From SHVO01 sp964576515 (GTDB taxonomy: Bacteria; Pseudomonadota; Alphaproteobacteria; Rhodospirillales; Rhodospirillaceae), in contig CAZNUW010000008.1 in NCBI GenBank assembly GCA_964576515.1, positions 124,001 to 188,000 on the forward strand: DNA of 64,000 nt. The letters run 5' to 3'. The position numbers and the translations under genes were made by a program. Of the stretch, positions 1 through 7,852 are shown in pieces; position 1 is the stretch's first letter, and the number at the start of each line of letters is the position of its first letter. The notes beneath the pieces were generated by a model, which saw nothing but the letters and a program-made list of their open reading frames with translations, made no database searches and was not told the DNA's origin.

Positions 1-308
1 TTGTGACGGCCGCGATAGCGGATCGCGGTATCGACCTGATAGCCGTTCGCATTGGCCAGATAATCCTCGATAACTTTCTCCACCTGGTTCGCGGGCATTC
101 CCAGCGACGAGAGTTCTTTGGCGAACTGCACTTCCAGGGGCGGATTGATGCCACCGGGGCAATTGTCGTCCTTCGTGTTGGCGGCGCCCGCGAACCAGTT
201 AACGACATAGCTTTGCCGCTCCAACGCCATGGCGCCGGTGGCGCCCGTCAGGACGGCCGCCGCGGCGACAACACCGGTCACGGATGTTTTGAACGTCGAC
301 TTCACCAC
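1..308 (-). CDS. Secreted protein of unknown function, N-terminal part (runs off the left edge)
   Basis: Only about 102 codons are visible. The chosen GTG at 308 is preceded by GGGAGG six bases upstream; a second GTG follows directly. The N-terminus is a signal peptide (basic start, then an Ala/Val/Thr/Gly-rich core ending near A-M-A). The mature part has a CPGGINPP motif followed by a short helical segment. This resembles the CPxGxNxGPREQF region near the N-terminus of the proteins at 5362, 28244 and 62314, so I infer a divergent fourth member of that family. It follows the ECF sigma/FecR pair on the same strand. Function unknown. Confidence 0.6.
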   Translation of the reverse strand, partial: MVKSTFKTSVTGVVAAAAVLTGATGAMALERQSYVVNWFAGAANTKDDNCPGGINPPLEVQFAKELSSLGMPANQVEKVIEDYLANANGYQVDTAIRYRGRH

Positions 309-499
309 AGACAGCCTCCCAGTATCGGCGCAAAATCTGATCGCGATCGCGCAAAAAGCACCCGGCGTCATCGCCAGGCTCCTCCCCCAGGACTTAGACG
401 CGCGGCGCCCGGGTTTCCCTGCCGCCTAACACATTAAAAATAAGCCTAAAATGCGCGGGTCGACGGTCTTTCCGTAAACCCGATCTTTGTAACAAAACG
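309..499. other. Intergenic region, no gene seen
   Basis: This 191-bp gap separates the FecR stop from the start of the truncated secreted protein. It holds the ribosome binding site of the latter and an AT-richer patch around 430-455. I see no convincing terminator hairpin or small gene. Confidence 0.4.
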
Positions 500-1510
500 C
501 TACGACGCGCGGCGTACAACCAACATATTCGTCGTCGGATCAGCCTCAACCCGCAGGTTCAAGCTTAAGGTGACAGTCTCGATGAATTCGCGCGGCCGAT
601 AGGCGGAAAACAAGCCGGTAATTGGTATCGCGCCAATGGCCGGATCCGCGATCGCGATATTGCTGTCACCGTAACGATCAAACTGTTTCACCGCATCCGC
701 CAGGGTCGTACCGCGGAACGCCAGGAGGCCTTGGCGCCAGGCCGTTTCGCTTTCGACGACGCTGGGGTCGAGCGACGTCGTAACGATACCGCGCCCGCTC
801 GCAGGGGCGAAAGACAATGCCCGCATATTAGCCGACAATTTCGCACGACGAGGAGACGCCCCTCCCCGCTGCACCACATCAACCAAACCTTCCTCGACGA
901 GCACGGCGACCGGCTCGGAGGGCAAATGGCGGACCGAGAAATGCGTGCCGAGCGCAACGACTTCCGTAAGCCCGGACACCACGCGGAACGGGCGGCCGGA
1001 ATCCTTGGCGACATCGAACAATGCCTCGCCGTCGGAGAGCACGATTTCGCGTTGGGCCCCGGAGAACCGCACCGTCGCCGACGACGCCGTATTCAACATC
1101 ATCACCGATCCGTCGGTGAGTGGAATGGTGCGAATCTCTCCGCGGGCGGTGGCATAGCGTTCCTGCGGCGTCCCGAATGTACGTACGGCGGCGACGCCCG
1201 CCACCGCGGCGGCGGCGGCACCTGCGCCGCCCCACATGACTTGACGGCGCGACACCACGGGAAACCGCCGAACCGGTTCATCAGCCATCATGGCCGCGGT
1301 GAACTGTCCGCCGAGAGCGCTTGCACGCTCCGTACGAATATAGATCGCCTGAGCGCGCACGAAAGCGCCGCGATGGCGGGGATCGGCATCGAGCCAAAGC
1401 CTCAGCGCGACCTGGTCCTCCGCGGACAAGGTTCCATTGTCGCCGCGCGCGACCCAGGCCGCCGCGATGTCATCCACCTCTGCGCTCGTACTCCTACGCA
1501 CAGATTCCAA
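500..1510 (-). CDS. FecR-type anti-sigma / signal transducer
   Basis: 336 aa. An N-terminal cytoplasmic helical domain of the DUF4880 type (residues ~10-50, with LRLWLDADPRHRGAF) is followed by one membrane segment (~93-110, Ala/Gly rich after RRQ) and a periplasmic FecR domain (~120-220). A C-terminal STN-like segment (~265-336) contains LLAFRGTTLADAVKQFDRY. Such proteins pass an outer-membrane signal to an ECF sigma factor, here the gene just upstream (22-bp gap). The start is TTG with GGAG about 10 bases upstream; GTG at 1501 is an alternative. No TonB receptor is adjacent; the nearest is at 12327-15239. Confidence 0.88.
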   Translation of the reverse strand: MESVRRSTSAEVDDIAAAWVARGDNGTLSAEDQVALRLWLDADPRHRGAFVRAQAIYIRTERASALGGQFTAAMMADEPVRRFPVVSRRQVMWGGAGAAAAAVAGVAAVRTFGTPQERYATARGEIRTIPLTDGSVMMLNTASSATVRFSGAQREIVLSDGEALFDVAKDSGRPFRVVSGLTEVVALGTHFSVRHLPSEPVAVLVEEGLVDVVQRGGASPRRAKLSANMRALSFAPASGRGIVTTSLDPSVVESETAWRQGLLAFRGTTLADAVKQFDRYGDSNIAIADPAIGAIPITGLFSAYRPREFIETVTLSLNLRVEADPTTNMLVVRRAS

Positions 1511-1531
1511 TCTACAAACTCCAAACTTCAG

Positions 1532-2155
1532 CTAGGTTTTATCTGGCCTTGCGGATGCGCCAGGATGGGAAACCGGTTTCCAGTCCTCTGCGGGCAGCAA
1601 ATCCGCTTGCCCTGATATAGACGAATGGCCGGTCGATTTTCCCCCACGTCCAAAGGTTTCCATCATCGCGCGAACGCCTTTGGTTATATGCTTTTCCACC
1701 GTTTTTTCCGCAATGCCGAGGCGGTCGGCGATCTCGCGTTGGGACAGCCCTTCTACTCGCCTCAAAACAAAGACTTTTCTACACATGCCGGGCAACTTGG
1801 CGATCGCTTCGCCCACCCGGCGGAGTTCGTCACGATCCGAAACCTCGCGTTCCGGCGACGGCATGTCGTCCACGGCGCCCAGGACATCCACGTCGCTGAC
1901 GGTCTGGATGGGGACGATTCTTGACCGGCGCACATGGGACAATACGACGGAGATCGCCACCTTAAAGGCGTAAGTTCTTGGATATCTTATATTTTCGACG
2001 GAATCGAGCGACGCCAATATGGCGTAGGTCTCCTGAACGATATCATCGACATCAAGGCCGGATGTGGATTTCCTGAGGAGCCAGCCACGCAGCGCGGCTT
2101 CGTGCGGAAGCACATGCCGCTCCAGCCATCTCGCCCGCTCCATATGGTCGGTCAT
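1532..2155 (-). CDS. ECF RNA polymerase sigma factor (FecI-like)
   Basis: About 207 aa. Region 2 is visible as DVDDIVQETYAIL with the RxYAFKVAISVVLSHVRRSR helix, and region 4 as LPGMCRKVFVLRRVEGLSQREIADRLGI (split here: LPGMCRKVF, then VEGLSQREIADRLGI) plus EKTVEKHITKGVRAM. It is placed directly before fecR, the usual pair for cell-surface signalling. I chose ATG 2155; TTG 2173 is also open, and neither has a strong Shine-Dalgarno sequence. The C-terminal ~45 residues after region 4 are a polar tail not typical of the family. Confidence 0.88.
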   Translation of the reverse strand: MTDHMERARWLERHVLPHEAALRGWLLRKSTSGLDVDDIVQETYAILASLDSVENIRYPRTYAFKVAISVVLSHVRRSRIVPIQTVSDVDVLGAVDDMPSPEREVSDRDELRRVGEAIAKLPGMCRKVFVLRRVEGLSQREIADRLGIAEKTVEKHITKGVRAMMETFGRGGKSTGHSSISGQADLLPAEDWKPVSHPGASARPDKT

Positions 2156-2210
2156 GGCGTGATGGTATGACAAATTTGCGATATTTGATACGGGTTCGCG
2201 GGCCGCGGGA

Positions 2211-2651
2211 CTATCCGACCGGCTCCGCTTCGACGGTCGTGACGATCATCTCCATAAAGTCCTTCCATACCCCCTCCCACGCCTGGGCGGTGCCGCAGTG
2301 GTGAATTTCCACGGTAAAGGTTCCGTCGCCCGGGAAATTGCGGACCTGGAGGGCAATGAATTTATCGGGGGCCTCGAAGGCCTTCTTGATCTCCCAGTAT
2401 TTGAAAATCTTTGGTTGGCCGGGTTTGTCGGGCACGTAGGCCGGGCCATCGTAGTAGGTGTAATCGCCGGCCCGTCCAAAACGCCGAAACTCTTCGATCA
2501 GCCGCGGCTCCTTCCAGTCCTCCACCTTGACGCGCTGAACAGCGGTCGGTTTTGCATCCGGGTGACCGCACGGCGGCGTATCGGCCGCCCGCGCCGAGGC
2601 TAGGGGCATCAGAGTCAACAAGGACGCAACAACGCTCGCTTTGACGTTCAT
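2211..2651 (-). CDS. Small secreted protein of unknown function
   Basis: 146 aa. ATG 2651 follows GGAGGAGG at a good distance. The signal peptide ends around A-R-A-A at residues 20-22. The mature part is rich in aromatic and charged residues, with PPCGHP near the start and EIHHCGTAQAW near the end; these two cysteines could form a disulphide. It is the first gene of a leftward group with the ECF sigma factor (37-bp gap). I do not recognise the family. Confidence 0.65.
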   Translation of the reverse strand: MNVKASVVASLLTLMPLASARAADTPPCGHPDAKPTAVQRVKVEDWKEPRLIEEFRRFGRAGDYTYYDGPAYVPDKPGQPKIFKYWEIKKAFEAPDKFIALQVRNFPGDGTFTVEIHHCGTAQAWEGVWKDFMEMIVTTVEAEPVG

Positions 2652-2839
2652 GGAACCTCCTCCTCCGGTCCATTTGAGAAGCCATAGTCGCGCGGTTTGA
2701 CGCAAGCAAAATACTTGCGATGGAACGGACGTTTGCCCGCGCCGATCATTGGGGGAATGCGGCGTGTCGGACGTCTAAGGGGAGTTGGAAGAAGGGTCGC
2801 ACAGCCAAAATTGGCCCAGCACCCCAATCTTGCGACAGC

Positions 2840-4015
2840 TCAAGCGCCCAGCGCGCGCTTTACAGCCGCCAACTTATCGTGGGCGGTTTCAAACTCCGCA
2901 CTTGCCACCGCGCCGCGCAGATCGCGCAGTTTCTCCAGCGCCTTGATAAGCACTGGAAGCGGCGGGCCGCTGGCGGTGATTTGCGCCATGTGCCGCTGCT
3001 CAAGTTCACGGGTCATCCGGACGATGAAGGTATCGACCAAGCGGTCGTGATGCTGAGCCGCGGCGCGGCCGTGGGCGGCACAAACATCGACAAATAGCGC
3101 CGCGTTGGTTTTGAACCATTCCGTCTTGGCGGACGGCCCGATCGCGTCGACAAATTCATCGAGAAGCGGCCGATAGGTCAGGCTCGTCCGCAAGCGTCCC
3201 TGATCTTCCGGCGTCATATAGAGCATCTTGTCGACGAGCAGTTGCGAGTAGTAGGGATCATTGCCGCGGCAAACGCCCAAGAGCAAATCGATCTCGTTGA
3301 TCGCTGAAAAATCGCCCGCGTTTGCGCCACGATACTCCTGGCGCCCGACGCGATACGGTTTGAAGTATGGCCGCACGCTGTAGAAAAAGCGCTCGGGATT
3401 CAACTTGGCGAAGAGGATTTCGTTGAACTTATAAACATCGTTGAGCGCGGCGAGCGCGTTCTCAAGCAGCAACGGCGCCGCCGGATTGGAAATGCCCAAC
3501 GCGGGAATCCGCGCAAGCGCGTCACCCGCACGCTGATAGCAAAGAATTGAGAAGGTGTTGTAGTCGTTGAATATCTTCTCATCGATCAGAGACGTGAAAC
3601 TCTTCGGCGCGCCGTCAATCGCCCGATTACGATGATTGAGATGCACGTTCGCAAAGCGGGGCACGACGCCCAACGAGACCGCGATGTGCATGCCAAGCGC
3701 GGAAGCCTCGTCGAAGGGCGACTTGTTCTCACGCGCGGGGTTCGTCAACTCATGGCGGCGAAACGCCGCGAACAAAAGACCAAGATTTCCCAGCGTATCG
3801 AATGCGCGGTCAAAACCTTCATTGGTATTGCCTTCGGCGACCAAGGGGCGCACCAGCGCCAAACCTTCATCGGCAAGGGCTTTTTTGACGCCCTCACCCA
3901 CCCCGTCGACATTCGCGCGATCTTCCTGCGCGAAGTATAGTTCCTCCAACTCGGTATTCATCTGGCGGAACGACGAGCGAATCCATCCGTCGAGGTTTTG
4001 CGCGGCGAGGCTCAT
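2840..4015 (-). CDS. PrnB-like protein (DUF1864; tryptophan/indoleamine dioxygenase superfamily)
   Basis: 391 aa, all-helical. The segment at residues ~209-248 (RFFYSVRPYFKPYRVG, then QEYRG and INEIDLLLG) closely follows the segment I remember from PrnB of pyrrolnitrin synthesis, which reads FY-x-x-LRPFYEPIRVGGQSY followed by a conserved helix. PrnB is a heme protein with the fold of tryptophan and indoleamine 2,3-dioxygenases. The most likely proximal heme ligand here is His342 (RHMAQI), by position relative to the PrnB axial histidine. It lies two bases after an aminotransferase gene, so both are one operon. From the indole-related neighbours I infer an enzyme acting on an indole, probably opening or rearranging the ring. 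Substrate unknown; only the fold assignment is well supported. Confidence 0.75.
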   Translation of the reverse strand: MSLAAQNLDGWIRSSFRQMNTELEELYFAQEDRANVDGVGEGVKKALADEGLALVRPLVAEGNTNEGFDRAFDTLGNLGLLFAAFRRHELTNPARENKSPFDEASALGMHIAVSLGVVPRFANVHLNHRNRAIDGAPKSFTSLIDEKIFNDYNTFSILCYQRAGDALARIPALGISNPAAPLLLENALAALNDVYKFNEILFAKLNPERFFYSVRPYFKPYRVGRQEYRGANAGDFSAINEIDLLLGVCRGNDPYYSQLLVDKMLYMTPEDQGRLRTSLTYRPLLDEFVDAIGPSAKTEWFKTNAALFVDVCAAHGRAAAQHHDRLVDTFIVRMTRELEQRHMAQITASGPPLPVLIKALEKLRDLRGAVASAEFETAHDKLAAVKRALGA

Positions 4016-4017
4016 GA

Positions 4018-5202
4018 TTAGACGGCTCCCGCGAAGTAGCGGGACATACGGTTCATGGCCTCTTCAATACGTTCGTAAGGTTCCGCACCGAAGCAAACCC
4101 GCAAGTGTCCCTCCCCGCCGGCGCCGTAGAACGTGCCCGCCTCGGTGACCACGTGGCACTTTTCGAGGATCTCGTCGGCGACCTGCTGACTGGTCTTGCC
4201 CGTGGCCGAAATATTCGGGAAGGCATAGATCGATCCTTCCGGCGTTTCGCACGTCACGCCCGACATCTGGTTCATACGTGAGACCACCAGATCGCGGTTG
4301 CGTTTGTCACTTTCAACCATCTCCGCGATCATGTCCTGCGGCCCGGTCAACGCGACCCGTGCGCCGTCCTGGATGAAGGTATTCACATGCGAAACATCGT
4401 TCGCCGTGATCTTCAAGATCGCCGGAACGAATCGCTCGTGGCACGCCACGTAGCCGATCCGCCAACCATCCATCGCGTAAGCCTTCGTGAACGCAAACAT
4501 GCTGAAGGTGCGCTCGAACATGCCCGGCAACGAGGCGATGCTGATGTGCTTGTTCTTGTCATAAACGATCTGTTCATAGACTTCGTCGGACGCGACCAGC
4601 AGATCGTGTTTGATGCACAAAGCCGCCAGAGCATTCAGTTCGTCGCGGGAGAATACCCGTCCCGTTGGGTTCGCGGGGTTCACCAGCGAGATCATTCGGG
4701 TTTTCGGCGTGATCTTCGCTTCGATGGCGGCGACATCGATCGTGAAACCGTTCGCTTTGTTCAGCGGCGCCAACACGATCTTTCCACCCGCCATTTCGAT
4801 CTTGTTGATGTGCTGCGGATAGTAGGGTTCCAGCAAGATGACCTCGTCGCCGGGATCGAGGGCCGCCATAAACACCGCGTAAGACGCATGCGTAAGGCCG
4901 TTGGTCACAACGACTTCGTTTTCCTTCACCGTCAGGTCGTTATGCGCCTTCAAACGCTCGATAATGGCGCGGCGCAATTCGATGGTGCCGGGGAATGCGC
5001 TGTAGTGCACCTTTCCGGCGCGCAGGGCCGCGATCGCGGCCTCCTTGATATGATCCGGCGTGTCGAATCCCGGGAGCCCCACTTCGAGGTGAATCAGATC
5101 CGCATTCGGATAAAGGCGCATTGCCTTTTCGTACATGCCGAAGCTTTTGGGGGAACTCGAGGAAATACGGTCCGCAGGCCACTTCACGTTGCTTTTCTCC
5201 AC
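4018..5202 (-). CDS. Class I/II pyridoxal-phosphate aminotransferase, probably aromatic
   Basis: 394 aa, usual length for fold-type I aminotransferases. Visible: NPANPTGRVFS (175-185), SDEVYEQIVYD (205-215) with the PLP-binding Asp206, and the Schiff-base lysine Lys240 in FAFTKAYAMDGWRIGY. The C-terminus has the carboxylate-binding LRVCFG arginine. The family covers aspartate, aromatic and kynurenine aminotransferases. The PrnB-like neighbour and the indolepyruvate oxidoreductase genes elsewhere suggest tryptophan to indolepyruvate, but this specificity is inferred. A large palindrome lies 27 bp upstream of the start and contains the operator-like motif shared with other units of this locus. 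Confidence 0.88.
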   Translation of the reverse strand: MEKSNVKWPADRISSSSPKSFGMYEKAMRLYPNADLIHLEVGLPGFDTPDHIKEAAIAALRAGKVHYSAFPGTIELRRAIIERLKAHNDLTVKENEVVVTNGLTHASYAVFMAALDPGDEVILLEPYYPQHINKIEMAGGKIVLAPLNKANGFTIDVAAIEAKITPKTRMISLVNPANPTGRVFSRDELNALAALCIKHDLLVASDEVYEQIVYDKNKHISIASLPGMFERTFSMFAFTKAYAMDGWRIGYVACHERFVPAILKITANDVSHVNTFIQDGARVALTGPQDMIAEMVESDKRNRDLVVSRMNQMSGVTCETPEGSIYAFPNISATGKTSQQVADEILEKCHVVTEAGTFYGAGGEGHLRVCFGAEPYERIEEAMNRMSRYFAGAV

Positions 5203-5228
5203 TCACACCACGGCGATCCAGAGAGGAT

Positions 5229-5266
5229 CACCGGAAATTATTTTAAGCTTATAATAATTTCCGGTG
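5229..5266. promoter_or_regulatory. 38-bp palindrome with MarR-type operator core, upstream of the aminotransferase operon
   Basis: Perfect 14-bp arms (5229-5242 and 5253-5266) flank a 10-bp, nearly symmetric centre containing AAGCTT. The core at 5240-5255 reads ATTTTA-AGCT-TATAAT, eleven of twelve matches to the ATTTTA-N4-TAAAAT motif at 25801-25816. Its place just before the aminotransferase start fits a repressor site. The long GC-containing outer arms could also fold into an RNA hairpin, but there is no T tract beyond it. Confidence 0.7.
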
Positions 5267-5301
5267 ACATGGCCATAGCAAATCCGCCGCCGGCCTCCGT
5301 C

Positions 5302-5338
5302 AAAAACGAAAACGGCGGCCGTTGTGGCGGCCGCCGTT
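5302..5338 (-). terminator. Rho-independent terminator of the DUF1592/DUF1552 operon
   Basis: In leftward transcripts a perfect 10-bp GC-rich stem (5311-5320 with 5329-5338) with an 8-base loop is followed by a T-rich tract (TTTTCGTTTTT). It lies 24 bp after the stop of the gene at 5362 and separates that operon from the aminotransferase operon. Confidence 0.85.
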
Positions 5339-5361
5339 GTGTTGGGATGGCGCGGGAGACT

Positions 5362-6450
5362 CTACCGGCTGATGCCGTTCTGAGCGCCGCCGATCGCCGC
5401 CGTTGCACGGGGCGGCCGGTCGATAAACACCTGGGTGAAACGCACATGCAATGCGCCCGAAATGGCGGTGTTTTGGCCGGCGACATCGGGATACCCGTCC
5501 GCGAGGCGGCGCAGCGCCTTCGTGAGCGTCGGCGTCGATTCCTGCCCGTAGCTCTGATGATGGGTGGAAATGCTCTGCTGACGCTGATTGTGCCACGACA
5601 CCAGGTCGACATAGCCGCCGAGATGCCCTTCGGCGCCGTCCTCGGTCAAACGGAGTTCAAACTGCGCGCCACGGAAGAGTTGCGTGGAGATGTTCGAGAG
5701 CGCCTGATACGGCATCAAGTAGTCGGCAGGCCGGGTGGTCAACACGCCGTCGACAATCTTGCCTTTAAACGTCGTGATGAAGTCCTTACCGAAACGCAGA
5801 TCGACCTGCTGCGACGCGCCGGGCATATACCCGTTGCCGGTTGCATCCGGCAACATCGGCGAGAGGCCGCGGTAGGTGGTGACGGTCACGTCCTCGTCAT
5901 TGGTCAGATCGTCGACATCCGTAAGTTCGATCACCACGCGGTTAAACGTATTGTCGACGCGCCACTTGGTGACCATCAGCGCCGCGACGTCGCGATAGCT
6001 GCTGACACATCCGATAGCGCGGAAGAATTGGTTATCGATCCCCTTCACCCCATCCGGACTGGTGAAGTCTTCTTCACCGACGTTTCCGTCCAGATTGATG
6101 CCCGGAACCACCTTGCCGACGGCTTCCTTGAACGGCATCGACTCTTTTGACGGGTCGGGAAAGTGGATCGCCGCTTCGCGCGCCAACTGCGTTTCGATGA
6201 CAGTGCGCTTTTGGCCATTTTCGGGAAAGATGACCTTGAACTGTTCGCGCGGCCCCTCGTTCATGCCGGTCGGGCACTCGGCTTTGGCGCCCGGCGTCTT
6301 GTGCATGGCCCACTCTTCCATCGTCATCACGTAGGCGATTGAGCGGTCGCGAATGACCGATTGACCTTCCTGAGCCGACACGGCCGAGGGCGCCGCGGCG
6401 CAGAGGACGGCGCCGGAAACGATCAGAGAGCGTTGCATCAGATATTTCAT
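5362..6450 (-). CDS. Uncharacterised secreted protein, repeated family, copy A
   Basis: 362 aa. ATG 6450 follows GGAG at eight bases. Signal peptide to about residue 26 (S-A-V-S-A-Q). Shared with the proteins at 28244 and 62314 are: KAECPTGMNEGPREQF; FKEAVGK followed by GINLDGNVGEEDFTSPDG and DNQFFRAIGCV; DVTVTTYRG; FKGKIVDGVL; and a C-terminal RRLADGYPD with VRFTQVFIDRP. Two conserved cysteines may pair in the periplasm. Last gene of the four-gene export operon and followed by a terminator. I know no function for the family; a periplasmic or outer-surface binding role is only a guess. Confidence 0.8.
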   Translation of the reverse strand: MKYLMQRSLIVSGAVLCAAAPSAVSAQEGQSVIRDRSIAYVMTMEEWAMHKTPGAKAECPTGMNEGPREQFKVIFPENGQKRTVIETQLAREAAIHFPDPSKESMPFKEAVGKVVPGINLDGNVGEEDFTSPDGVKGIDNQFFRAIGCVSSYRDVAALMVTKWRVDNTFNRVVIELTDVDDLTNDEDVTVTTYRGLSPMLPDATGNGYMPGASQQVDLRFGKDFITTFKGKIVDGVLTTRPADYLMPYQALSNISTQLFRGAQFELRLTEDGAEGHLGGYVDLVSWHNQRQQSISTHHQSYGQESTPTLTKALRRLADGYPDVAGQNTAISGALHVRFTQVFIDRPPRATAAIGGAQNGISR

Positions 6451-6473
6451 CGGAGAATCTCCAAAATAGGGCC

Positions 6474-7844
6474 TTAGCCCGCATTTCCTCTGAAGTCGTC
6501 GCGGATCGAGAAAGCTTTGAAGCCGTTGCGGGCGCCATGGAACTCGCCCCAGGCGTCGGCGCCGACTTCACCAGGCTTTGTATCGCCGGCGAACGTGAAC
6601 ACCGGACGGCCACGGTACGCCCACACATGCAGCGCATCCGCCTGACCCGGCGCGGCGTGCTTGCCGGTCTTGGGATCGATGTCCATCGTCGTCCACGTAC
6701 GGTTCGGGCTCTTCGCCCCACGCGCAGCCGGCACGTAGGGGAACGTCGTCAGGCAACGCGCGGCATCGCCACCCCCGCATACCGTCAACCGATACGCTTG
6801 CGGCGCGCCGGGATGATCGCAACTATGCTGATCGAAGGTGTCGTCGATGCAGTTGTAGATGTAGATCGTATGACCGCGGGCGTCGGCGAGAACCTGCCCC
6901 GCGTAGGAGTCCTGAACCTTGAAACCCGCGGGGTAGGCCGGCGGCAACTGGGCATAGACGTTATGCCAACCGGGCTCATCCGAGCCTTCCAGGCTACGCG
7001 CGGAATCGTCGGCGACCCGCGTGTACAAGGGCTTTTTGCGGAACGCCCATTGTTTGATGCCGGGTTCGCGCTGAATGATTGTCCAGTCGCCCTTCGCGAT
7101 TGCGGTCTCGGCGGCCAGGACCGGCGTCCAATCACGCAGACAGGCGCCTGTGCAGTTGGACTTTGTGGCCGTGTCCTTGTCGTATGAATAAACCGAGAAT
7201 CCCGTGGAGAGAGCCAGCATCCGCCCGCTTCTGACGGGGTATATGCCGAATTGCGCTGGAACATCGGAAGGCGGCGCCGGGATCATGCGCGGTGTCCCGC
7301 CGTCGCCTCCGCCGGCGCGGCCCTTGCGGCCGCCGCGGGTATCGCCGGGCATTTCGTCCAGATGCGATGTGTAGAGGGCGTAACCGTCGTAGGCCCATTG
7401 TTTGGAACCGTCCTTGCGATCCACCACAGTCCATTTCCCGACGGGCTTCGCATCAGCGCCCGCAAGAACGGGCGGCCAAATCTGCACACAGGTCGGCCGT
7501 GTTTCGAGTTCCGGGAGCTCGAGGCCCGCCGGGTACGGGCTCATCAAGCCCGCCGTCTCTGTGTACTTGGTGTCGTCGCAGGTCGGACGCCCCTGCTGTT
7601 CGCCTGCGTCGCCGTTACGCTGCCCGCCACGCGGCCACGTATACAACGTAAGGCCGCGGGCATCCGCGAACACCGGACCTTCAAGTTCGGTCACGACAAC
7701 TTGGAACCCGGTCGGCAAGGGCACCTGCTCGTAGGTCTCCCGTTCAGCGGCGCGTTGTGCGTTCGCCGGTTGAACCAACCCGCCGGCGGCGCCGGCGAGA
7801 ATCGCGAGCGCCAGGAACGGCGCTGAACGGTAAGAACGTCGCAT
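6474..7844 (-). CDS. Secreted protein with Yx(F/W/Y)xxD repeats (COG4315-like)
   Basis: 456 aa. ATG 7844 follows AGGG at six bases and a signal peptide ends near A-N-A-Q (~29). Four repeat units can be seen, each with a strand like ADARGLTLYTW or GFSVYSYDKD, a short cysteine-containing stretch (SNCTGACLRDWTPVL) and a GxKQWAYDGYALYT type of segment. These are hallmarks of the secreted repeat of unknown function found in bacterial lipoproteins; this copy lacks a lipobox. Eight bases after the DUF1552 stop, so cotranscribed. The gene at the right edge (63432) is a paralogue and is also followed by a copy of the secreted family. Confidence 0.82.
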   Translation of the reverse strand: MRRSYRSAPFLALAILAGAAGGLVQPANAQRAAERETYEQVPLPTGFQVVVTELEGPVFADARGLTLYTWPRGGQRNGDAGEQQGRPTCDDTKYTETAGLMSPYPAGLELPELETRPTCVQIWPPVLAGADAKPVGKWTVVDRKDGSKQWAYDGYALYTSHLDEMPGDTRGGRKGRAGGGDGGTPRMIPAPPSDVPAQFGIYPVRSGRMLALSTGFSVYSYDKDTATKSNCTGACLRDWTPVLAAETAIAKGDWTIIQREPGIKQWAFRKKPLYTRVADDSARSLEGSDEPGWHNVYAQLPPAYPAGFKVQDSYAGQVLADARGHTIYIYNCIDDTFDQHSCDHPGAPQAYRLTVCGGGDAARCLTTFPYVPAARGAKSPNRTWTTMDIDPKTGKHAAPGQADALHVWAYRGRPVFTFAGDTKPGEVGADAWGEFHGARNGFKAFSIRDDFRGNAG

Positions 7845-7852
7845 ATCGCACC

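Noticed and set aside
2840..4015. Assignment to a pyrrolnitrin biosynthesis locus
   Set aside because: No tryptophan halogenase, prnC or prnD-like gene is present, and the neighbours are catabolic.
4387..6150. 587-codon open frame on the + strand
   Set aside because: It runs antisense through the aminotransferase, the palindrome/terminator region and copy A of the secreted family, has no motif and no ribosome binding site. Long antisense frames are common in GC-rich DNA.
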